DNA from: a virus
DNA: 23,101 nucleotides
Direction: 5' to 3' (one strand)
Virus record (IMG/VR): IMGVR_UViG_3300021598_000867
Coordinates: 6,471 to 29,571 of that record
Below the pieces are notes generated by a model. That model ran no database searches. It had not been told where the DNA came from and was given only the letters and a program-made list of their open reading frames with translations. Shown in pieces: positions 1 to 12,000 of this stretch; within the stretch, counting starts at the first letter, position 1, and every line of letters begins with the position of its first letter. The position numbers and the translations under genes are program-made.

Positions 1-3000
1 AAAGGAGTCATTAACAACGGTATTGAAAATGGCACGGTGACTTTCACTGTGCCCTATGATGCTCCAGATATATTGTATTATCAGGGATTGATCACCCCCG
101 ATGCCTTTGGTAGATTCGTCATAGCTGATATTGAATCTAATACCTATATAAATGTAGAAAAAGACATCATTGGCAAGAGTGAATATGTCAGTAGCAACAG
201 TATTACATTTACTAATGGAATGATTGTTGAATTTCAGGGTACCGTTGTCCCAGGAAAATATTCTTCAGAAACATGGTTAGTCGAGGGAGTTGGAAAAGCA
301 ATAACATTGACAAAATTTTCTGATCTAATAGTGCCAGTACTCACCGCTACAGTACCGGAAGTGTTGTTTGACAACGCAGGATTCGATACTGAACCTTTCG
401 ATGATGCCACAGCCTATCCCACTTTCAAAGACTATGTGACCATAGCTAGAGACAGCATAGACTCAAATCCTTGGTCACGATACAATCGTTGGTTTCACAG
501 AAATGTGTTAGAAACTGCTCATGCCTTGCGCGGCACAGATTTTCCCGCAGACGAAGCCACTAGAGCCAAACGTCCTATTATAGAATTTTCAGCAAATCTG
601 CAACTATTCAATCACGGTGCAGTAGCCAAACAGACTGTAGATTATCTCGACGATTACACCACTGATATACTATCTCGCATCGAAGGCAGCACAGGTTACA
701 ACATTGATGGGGAATTCTTATTTGATGGCGCTAGAATATTAGCCACAGCTGATACTGATAGATCAACAAACAACAAAATATATGAAGTAACATTTATCAG
801 GCACATCAACAGTACTCAGATACATCTTGTAGAAACCGAGGACAGTGACAGCGTATTGGATCAGGGAGTATTGGTACGTAGAGGTAATAAGAATGGCGGT
901 AAAATGTTTCACTTCAACGGTACTGACTGGGTGCCTAGTCAAACAAAGACCACAGTAAATCAGGCTCCGTTGTTCGATGCATTTGATTCGGCCGGTGTTA
1001 GTTTCGGAGACAGTGAAAAATACACCACCAGTACGTTTGCCGGTACAAAAATTGTCAGTTATAAACCAGGTTCAGGTAGAATAGATACTGAATTGGGATT
1101 CCGTCTCAGTTATCTGAATATTGACAATGTGGGAGATATAGAATTCAATTTTGACTGGGATACAGATGTTGCTGAATACACAGAGTTACGCATACCTAAG
1201 AATGTGAAAATATCAACCGGATACTTTAAATTTAATCCAAACTCAGTTTTTGACAACGGCTGGTTACTGGCAGGTACAGAATATATACAACCTATAATAG
1301 ACAGCCAACTGGTAGTTAGCGATACGGATACGCTGATATTCAACACCATAGATTGGTCCTTGTTATCCACTGATCCGATTATCAATGTTTATATCAATGG
1401 AGTAAAATACACAGGATCATACACAAGATCTGCGAATACATTTGTGTTCCCTTACACACTATCTGCCAAAGACACAGTGACTCTGAAAATTATCACGGAT
1501 CTGGAACCAGATCAGGGCTATTACGAAATACCTGCAGGACTAGAAAAAAATCCGTTAAATGCACAACTGACATCCTTCACACTAGGACAAGCAGTAGATC
1601 ACGTGATTTCAGCAGTGGAATTTGATTCCACACTCAGCGGAACTATCCCTGGAGTAAGCAATCTAAGAGATATTGCTGGATACGAAAAACACGCTAAACG
1701 ATTCCTTAAACATTCAGGAATCGCACCATTGGCTATAATGATGTTGTGTGACAAGACTCACAATGTGGTTAAGTCAATACAATACGCGAAAAAAGCCTAT
1801 ACAGACTTCCGAAATAATTTTGCCTCTAGAGCATTAGAAATAGCCTACAATGGCAGTGTTCCAAACTTTGTCGACGATATTATTATTAGTCTGACAAAAA
1901 ACAAAACAGCAGCAAGTCCTTTTGCAGACAGTGACATGTTAGGAGCAGGTGCCTATACAGCTATCACATATAGAGTAGAAGACATAGGAATAACAACATT
2001 CGCACTTAGTGAAAAGTTTGACCTAAACACTCTCAGCAAACGAGCAGTGTATGTGTATCTCAATGATAGTCAATTGTTGAATGCCAGAGATTACGTGTTT
2101 AATTCAACATTTGGTTTTGTGCAGCTCACTGTGACTCTCGAAGAAAACGACATAGTGGAAATACGTGAATATATTTCTACAGCTACTAGTTATGTCCCGC
2201 CGACTCCTACCAGTATGGGGCTGTATAAAAAATACACTCCTATGAAATTCATGGATGACACTTATCAGCAACCTCGTCTAGTTATACAGGGGCACGATGG
2301 CAGTATCACCGCCGCTTATGGTGATTTTAGAGATGACCTGATACTAGAACTTGAGTATCGCATCTACAACAACATCAAGCAGGAATACAATCCTGAAATC
2401 TTTGACATTGATTCTATTCTAGGCGGTTACTATGGTGTTGGACTTTATACCAAACCGCAATTAGATAATATTATAAATCAAGAATTTTTAAAATGGATAC
2501 AGAACACCAATATCAATTATACCCTGAACACGTATTTTGATAGTGAGAATAGTTTTACCTATACCTATTCTAGAATGTCAGATCCGACCAAGACACAGTC
2601 TTTGCCTGGTTATTGGAGAGGAGTTTATAAATGGTTCTATGACACAGACCGCCCACACCGCTGTCCGTGGGAGATGCTGGGATTTTCGCAAGAACCTGCT
2701 TGGTGGCAAACACAGTACGGTGCCGCCCCATACACACGTAACAACCTATTGCTCTGGGAAGATCTAGAGAATGGCCATATTAGACAAGGAAGCAGAGCCG
2801 GTCGCCATGACAGATACAAACGTCCGGGATTGATAAATCATATTCCTGTAGATAGCGATGGTGTGTTAATAAGCCCGTTAGACAGTAGTCTAGCACAGGA
2901 TTTTTCACTGATCAACAATCGAGGACCGTTCGTGTTAGGCGACATAAGCCCAGTAGAATATGCCTGGAGATCCAGTTCAGAATGGCCATTCGCAGTGATC

Positions 3001-6000
3001 ATGGCCATGTGTCTGATGAAACCCTTTGAATTTATCACAGATAACTTTGATCGGTCGAGGACCACTACAAATCTGTTGGGCCAGACAGTGAATAACGCAA
3101 CATCTCTGTTCAGCACACTTGATGAAATTGCTCCGGACACTTTATCAGATTCACACATAGGTTTATTGAAGTATATTGTGGCCTATGTGAAATCTCGAGG
3201 AATTCCACAGGACAGCATTTTAGAAAAAATAAACAGGTTAGATGTTGCATTAAGTTTTAGGATGAGCGGATTTGTAGATCAACAACAGCAAAAATTCTTG
3301 CTAGATTCTAAAAATCCCTCAGCTACCACCAGCAGTATATATGTACCTGCGGAAAATTATGATATTATCTTCAATGTAGGCGCTCCAGTGGCCACGGTGG
3401 CTATCAGTGGAGTGATATTTGAAAAGACCGAAGGAGGCTGGATCGCTACGGGGTACGACGACATACATCCTTATTTTGAATATCATCAGGCATTGGTTAG
3501 CCAGAGGGATCCGGTGATATCTGTAGGAGGAGTAAGCGAAACATTCTTAGATTGGACCACAGATAAAAATTACAACAATGGTACGATAGTCAGATATTCT
3601 AACGATTTCTATAGAGCACTGCGCACACACAACAGTGGAGATTCCTTCGATACCACAGTATGGCAAAAACTCAGCGACATTCCTAAAGTAGGCGCAGTGG
3701 AAGCACAACGCCGCCGCACATTTAACACATTATCAGTAAAACGTATTAGCTACGGCACACTGTTTACTACCGTACAACAGGTAGTAGATTTCCTATTGGG
3801 CTACGAAAGCTATCTAAAAAATCTAGGATTTAGGTTTGACAGATACGATCCTGAAAATCAGGTCAGCCAAGACTGGCTCAGCAGTGCCAAAGAATTCATG
3901 TTTTGGACCAAGCACAATTGGGAAAAAGGTTCGTTAATCGCTATAAGTCCTGTGGCACAAAAAGTAGATGTGGTGGTGCCTGTGGGGGTGGCAGATAACA
4001 TACTGGACGGGTTCTATGATTACCAGGTACTAAAAGGTGATGGAAAGCCTTTAGAACCAAGATTTTTAAATGTCAATCGTAGTTTCCAAAATATCACGGT
4101 CGAAACAACCAATACCACCGACGGAATATTTTTCTTGAAATTAAATTACGTTCTCAAAGAACATGTCACGGTATTTGATGATCGCACAGTGTTCAACGAC
4201 ATTATCTATGATAAAACCACAGGATATAGGCAGGGTCGAATCAAGGCACAGGGATTCCGCACAGTGGACTGGGATGGAGATTATACGAGTCCAGGATTTA
4301 TATTTGATAATGTTAATATACAAATTTGGCAGCCCTTCACAGATTATAGATTAGGTGATATAGTTTCATATAAAAGTTATAACTGGACCAGTCTAATAAA
4401 TCAGTTAGGGACAGAAATCTTTAACGACGCTTTCTGGACCAAATTAGATTCTACCCCACAAAAACAATTACTACCCAATTTTGATTATAAGATTAAACAA
4501 TTCGGAGATTATTTTGAAACATCATCGGAGGGAGTAAATCAAAGTCAGAGAGCACTGGCAAGACACACTATTGGGTATCAACAGAGAGATTATTTAAACA
4601 ATCTAGCCGAAGATCCAGTGAGCCAATTCCAACTGTATCAGGGATTTATACGCGAAAAAGGGTCGGCAAATGCTATAACAAAAATATTTGGCAAACTCAG
4701 TCGATCTGGATCCGACAGTTTGACCCTTAACGAAGAGTGGGCTTTCTTGGTAGGCCGTATAGGAGGTATTGACCAGGTTAGAGAAATAGAAATACAAATA
4801 GAAAAAAATAAACTTCAGTTAAATCCCCAGTTGTTTCTACTCCAGTCTTCACAAACAACCACAGTCACTGATCAAAATTATAGAATCACAGCTAATGATT
4901 TTACCATTAGTCCTACTCCATATACGACAAATATCACTCCAACTTCTTTTGAAACAGAACCAACATCAACAGCAGGTTATGTCTATGAAGATCAATATGA
5001 ACATGTATTAGCTACTCAAGCAGCATTAACCACGTTGAACATCGCCACAGTTAGAGAAAACGATCATATATGGATCACATTCAATAAAGATTCATGGACG
5101 GTATTGAGAGCTAATCAATCCGACATGCTGTTTGTGACCGGTCTGGAAAGACTCGATGATACCTTAGTGGTATTGACTTTTAATCGACCACACGCATTTT
5201 TAGTTGAAACTTATGTGGGCTTTAGGAATATCATAAACCTACAGGGTTTTTTCAAAATTGTTTCAGTTACTAATACCACTATTAGTATAGAAGTTGACGC
5301 TGATATTCGAGACCCAGAATTAGATGAAAGCACAATAGTCAATCCAATCATACTAACTAATAGCAGATTTGATGATTATCAGATTCTGAATCGAGGCACG
5401 TCTGCACTTTTACTTAATTCCTCTAGACTATTCATAGATAACAATGGCGACGATCGATGGGAAGTTATAGAAAAACAAAAACAATACACAGCTAATGCTA
5501 TCACAGATTATGCTACTACTAGCCCCGTGAATGCGGGTAAAAAAGTAATATACGACACAGTGAATAAACAGTTGATAGTCAGCATTCCTGGCTCTGGCAT
5601 AGTGACTGTGTATGCTGAAAGTTCTGAAGGATTAGTACTGAAACAAATAGTTTCACCTCCTACCGGATTCTTTTCCACTGCACTGGGATCTTTCGGCAAT
5701 GCCATGTCTTTGAGCCCAGATGGTAAGATGCTGATTATAGGTGCTGATGAAGCCAGTGGTGTAGCCAGCGCATTCCGAGGACCATGGGGAACAGACCAAT
5801 TATATCAGCCAGATGAAATTGTAATATACGGTGGCAGACTTTATCGAGCTAAAAATGCCAATACAGTGGTAGGCGACGGTAGCAGCGAACTAGCAGTGAA
5901 TACAGATGACTGGGAATTAGCCACGATCATACCTGCACTTGAATCTGGAGTTACTACAGGGTTGTATCAACAGGGCATGATAGCAATTTACACCTATGCT

Positions 6001-9000
6001 AACGGAAGATTTTCAAACACCACAACTTTCGTTAGTCCGAGACCTGCAGACAACGAAAAATTTGGCAGTGAAATAACTGTATCCGTAACCGGCAGATCGT
6101 ATTATATGGCAGTATCTGCTACAGGCGCCTATAATAACACCGGCCGCGTATATCTGTTCAAGTTCGATGGTACAGCATGGAGACATCTAGAAAATCCCAT
6201 GTACAAAGGCGTATATGATTTCCAAGAATCTTACAAAGCGGGGGAAATCGTATGGCAAGCTGCGCAAGACCCCATAACAGAAGCTGTGAGGGGAAATCTA
6301 TGGATGAATTTAGAAGATAGCACTTCAGACGGTAGCACAATTACTATTGAATCTCAAGGCTGGCTAAAGGTCAGCGACATTAGTACCAATTGTTCTTTGC
6401 CAACCACATTATCTGTAGAGGATGACGGCAGCACACTTGAATTCGCTATTACGGGTCTACTGAATGACACACAAATGGCTGAATTGGTCAAACAGGGTGA
6501 TAAATTTGGTTCCAGCATGGCCATGAATAGAGACGGCAGCATACTGGTAATAGGTGCTCCAGAAGCAGACGGTCAATATTTTACTAATTATCGAGGTTTG
6601 TGGAGAGGTGATGTAGAATATGTAGAAGGTGAAGTTGTGAGATTTAAAGATCCAACAGCTCCTGGCGATTCGTATCAATACTACCGCCTAGGTGATGCAT
6701 TTCTTGGACCAGATTCTACTTATAGAAGCTATAACGAAGATCCGTCAAATAGCGCCAACTGGCAGGTAGTAGGAGACAGCACCACCCAGTCTAGTGGCAA
6801 GGTATTTGTTTATGCTAGGACAGCAGGCGATGTTTATGAACTAAAACAAATGATCAATGCAGCATCTATCAGTTCATTCTCAGATATAGATTCCGGACTG
6901 GTGATCAGTACTGGGGATCAGTTTGGCTTTGCCATGGACATGGATCTTACCGGTAACACTTTGGTTGTTTCTAGTCCTAAATCAGATATCAACTATCAGG
7001 ACCAAGGCAGCGTGTATGTATTGGAATTAGATAATGCTACCACTGAGTATAGAGTAAAACAGCGTCTAGAAAGTTTCGAGACATATCCCAATGAGTATTT
7101 TGGCTTCGGAGTTTCGGTAAGTCCCGATGCAGCAAAAATTGCGGTGGGTGCAAAGAATGCTTCAAACAATATTCCTATCACCTTTGACATTCTACAGGAT
7201 ACCACATTTGATCTAAGATCAACTAGATTCAGCACTGCCCAAGGTTTCACCGGCGGAGTTTATATATTTGATAAGAAAGATCAAATATTTTTTATTACTG
7301 AAAAACTGCAGGAAGTCTTTTCTCCCGATGAAGCATTCGGCTCTAGCGTGGACTGTGTGGGATCTTATGTGGCTGTGGGCTCCCCATACTACAGATTACC
7401 GGTGCTACATGATGTAGGAGTAGTGGCTTTTGAAGGACCTTACATAGGCAATGCCAGATTGTTCAAAAAAGATTCCGAACAAAGTTCCTGGAATATCCTT
7501 AGCAGTCAGCAACCTGTGATAGACATAAGAAAAATCAGAAGCATAGAACTATACGACAATGTGCAGAACATTAAAATACAAGATCTTGATTACGTAGATG
7601 CTGCCAAAGGTAAAATACTTAACTCAGCAGAACAAGAAATAAAATTCAAGACTCCATACGATCCAGCAGTTTACACCATAGGCAATGATCGAGTGATTAC
7701 GGATCCTGCTATAGCCTGGTATGAATTTAATGTTGGAAAATTATGGTGGAATACTGCCGCTGCAAAATGGATTTATGCAGAACAAGGTGATGCTGCTTTT
7801 AGAACAGGCAACTGGAACCAACAGGTCGAGGGCAGCGATATTGGCGTATATGAATGGGTACAAAGTGTATTATTACCCAATGAGTGGGCAGCAGTGGCAG
7901 ACACCAACGAAGGCTTATCAGTAGGTATCAGCGGACAACCTCTATATCCTAATAACGATGCATATAGCGTAAAACAAACTTTCAATCCGATCACAGGGCA
8001 GGTACAAGAAACTATGTACTTTTATTGGGTGGAAAACAAAGCAGTGGTACCTGCTAATATGCCAGGTAGAACACGGTCAGCTGCAGAAGTAGCTGGAATT
8101 ATTGCTAATCCTGTAGGTACCGGCACTGCATTTATGGCATTAATAGCGGCTGATAAATTTGTTTTATACAATTTAAAATCGGTGATGTCATCAGACACCG
8201 CATTAATTAATATCAAGTATAGAAATGATTTAGAATCTCAAAGACCAATACATAGTGAATATCAATTACTAACAGAATCTGTTGCTGACAGTGTCCCCAC
8301 TGCGCAATTGGAAAATAAGTGGATTGATAGTCTAGTAGGTACTGATCTGCAGGGCAATAGAATTCCAGATACAAAATTGCCTGCTAAACAAAAATATGGT
8401 CTTAGTTTTCGACCTCGACAAAGTATGTTTGTTGATAGATTGACAGCACTAAAATTAGCTATAACAAACATTAATAATGTATTGACTACTCAGCCGTTCT
8501 CTGATCTTATAGATTTTACAAATTTAAATACCAAAGATACTGTGCCAGTAGATATATTGAATCTGTACGATGTTGAAGTAGATACAGAGATTGATTTGCA
8601 GACGGTAGGTACAGTACGAACTAAACAGGCTGTCTTACAAGCTAATTTAGTAGATGGGGAACTTGATACAATTGATATTGTTGAACCGGGATTCGGATAT
8701 AGAGTTGTTCCAACAGTAGAGATAGTAGGCGACGGTACGGGTGCAAAAGTTTCAGTAGTTCTAGATAACCAAGGAAGAATAGTCACTGCTACAGTACAGA
8801 GTAGAGGTAAAAGATATAGAACCTTGTCGATTAATGTACGGAACTTTTCAGTTTTAGTGATAAATGATTCTACTATAGACAATTTTTGGAGTATCTATGC
8901 CTGGGACGATGTTCGAAAGGTATTTTTCCGTAGCCAATCTCAGGCCTATGATACCACTAAGTATTGGAACACAGTGGATTGGTATCTCACAGGATACGAT

Positions 9001-12000
9001 AAAGATTCTCAGATAAGTCTAGAAATTCTAAGTGTTTTTCAAGAACAACAATATCAAATCTCACTAGGTGCACTAATAAGAGTCAAGGAATATGGTGCCG
9101 GAGGATGGGCAATTTTTGAAAAAATCAATGACATAGGCGCAACTTTTTCAGATAGATTTAAGTTAGTAGCGAGAGAAAACGGCACAATTCAGTTCAAAAC
9201 TTCATTGTATGATACTACCATAACAGGAATAGGATTCGATAACACACAGAGTTTTGATAATACCACCTATGATATTTCTAATTCAATTGAATTACGGAAT
9301 ATTTTACAAGCTGTGAAAAATGACATTTTTAGAACTGATTACGCTGTTGAATGGAACAAACTCTTTTTCTCTAGTGTACGATATGTATTATCTGAACAAC
9401 AGTATGTAGATTGGGTTTTTAAAACAAGTTTCCTAAACGCTACACATTCAGTAGGAAGTTTTGAACAAAAATTAAATTACAAAAATGATAATCTAGAAAG
9501 TTATCAACAATACATAGATGAAGTCAAACCGTTTAGAACCACGGTAAGAGAGTATGTGAGTCGTTACGACACTCCAGATCCCTATCAGTCAGCTATCGCA
9601 GATTTCGATCTGTCTCCTAATTATTCAGTACCAGACGGTAAAGTAGTTCCTATAACTTTCGAACGCACAGAATTGACACAGTATCCCTGGAAATGGTGGA
9701 CAGATAACAATGGATATGGAGTGACTGATATTCTGTTATACAACAGTGGAACAACATATACCACAGTTCCCAGAGTGATCATAGAAGGCAACGGATCAGG
9801 AGCCACGGCTCAGGCCTATATATCCAACGGTAGAGTATCTGGAATTAGGATTTTGACCGCAGGCAGCGGTTACACACAAAGACCCACAGTAACTTTAGTC
9901 GGAGGAAATTCTAATGATGGTACACAGGCCAAGGCCACAGCAGTTCTAGGCGATACCAAAGTTAGAACTTTTGACCTCACAGTGAAATTTGATCGTGTGA
10001 GTAAAACAGGCGACTATCAATCATACACACAAAATCAAACATTTACGGCAACAGGAACTACAGCAGTGTTTGAACTGGGATATGCTCCTACTAGAGACAA
10101 AACTAAAATTACTATATTAAAAAATAACCAACTAGTGTTAAGTAGTGAATATACACTCAATCTCTATTATTCATTTGCTGATAGTTATTTGTTACTGAGA
10201 GGAAAAATTATATTCAATATCGCACCGTTGTCGGGTGATTTCATTGTAGTTAATTATGAAAAAAATATTGAATTATTATCTGCAGTAAACAGAATAGATA
10301 GATTTTATAATCCTGTCAGCGGTATGATTGGCAAAGAACTTAATCAATTAATGACAGGGATAGATTTTGGCGGAGTTCAAATACAAGGAACGACATTTGA
10401 CGTTACTGGCGGCTGGGATGCACTGCCGTGGTTCACTGACAACTGGGACAGTGTTGAAACTAACAGCGATTATTACGTTGTCTGTGACGGAAGTACTAAC
10501 ACAGTAACTTTACCTTATACTCCTGCAGTGGGACAGGAGATAAACATCTATATTAAACCTGCAGGTGAAACGCTGACCAGAAGAATCGACGATCCTGCTT
10601 ATTCCGATCAAGTAGATTCATCCACCAGCGTAAATCCCAATGCAGAAATGCCTACATTCATAGGTAACGGTGTCAATAGGGTGATTGAAATTGGTAATTA
10701 TATTTCGACCCAAGACGGTGACACGTTGATTTTCCGTCCTATAGAAAGCGACGGATCTGTTACTATCACTGATGATAATCTACTAGACACAAAACTCAGT
10801 GGTGGTACTTTATCGGCTATAGACAGTGTGTATGTCACAGCCAAAGGCACCACAGCAGAAGAAATAGCGATCACCGGCGGCGGATTCACGGAACCTGACC
10901 ATGTACCGGCCCCAGAAGAAAATGTTCCCGGTCAGGTCATGGACAGCGTGTCTATTAAAGTGTTTCAATCAACACCTACAGGATCAGCGGCGCTGCAATC
11001 TAAAATTATCAAGGGTAATGGGATTATCACTAACTTTGACATCGGACAACGTGTCATTGAAAATAAATCGGTAATTGTATATGTTAATAAAGTTAAAAAA
11101 CACCTTGGCACAGATTATGTTTTAGACCTATTACAGAATACGGTAGAATTTAATACAGCTCCAATCAGCGATTCGGTAATAGAAATTATTTCGATAGGCA
11201 TCGGAGGAATAGGTATATTATCTTCAGATTTGTTTGTAGCTGATGGAGCCACTAATTTATTTCTCACAGACGCTAATTACGAAGACACAGCATTGATATT
11301 TGTTACAGTCGATGGTGAGTTTGTAGATATCGGGTTCAAAAACAGCACAGGAATTATCGATGTACCGGGAAAAACTTTGGTAGAATTTGGTGATATTCCT
11401 CCAGCATATGCGGTGATAAAAATAATCAGTCTTGAAGCCAGTCCTGATGTAGATAGCTCGGGTGTGGCTGTAGTGCAAGTCAATACTCAAACGGTATATT
11501 TTGAAGGCAGCACACGAAGTTTTGACCTTGAAGGATTTACAGAACTATCTAGAGGATCAGCACCTAATTCAATGTTGGTAGAAGTAGGCGGCCAATACCT
11601 TCGAGGCGCAGATACAATTTCTGTGGAATATAATGGAACCAATAATACGTTTATTCTAGGTCAAGATCCGTTGGAAGTTTCAGGAGCTATTCTTCCAAGT
11701 AATATAAGAGTATATGTAAACAATCAGTTAAAAACTTTCATTACAGATTATATCTACAACGGTGCTACAAAAGAATTAACGGTATCGCCCGCTGTACTTA
11801 CAGCGGGCGACGATATAAAGATCGAAAATAATCGAAGGGCAGAATATTCCATAGTTGAATCTAATCTCGTTATAGATCCCAGTGTCGAGATGATCACTAC
11901 CAACGAAACAGATAATGTAGAAATAAATGTTACATGGTTCAGCGAATATGCTTCATTGGATATGATATCTGATGAAATCGTTGGCGGCAAGGTACAGTAT

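Noticed and set aside
37-39. GTG at 37 as the true start of the giant gene
   Set aside because: The frame continues open to base 1 and the sequence before the GTG reads as ordinary protein; the AAAGGAG at the edge is too far away and in frame.
1498-1513. Short inverted repeat GATCTGG-AA-CCAGATC
   Set aside because: The 7-bp arms with a two-base spacer are short enough to be expected by chance in a window this size and no feature accompanies them.
8490-8882. A 130-codon minus-strand frame inside the giant gene
   Set aside because: It is antisense to continuous coding sequence with no motif or sensible operon position.
11785-11810. Intrinsic terminator at the perfect inverted repeat
   Set aside because: No T-run follows the stem on either strand and it sits within a continuing gene.
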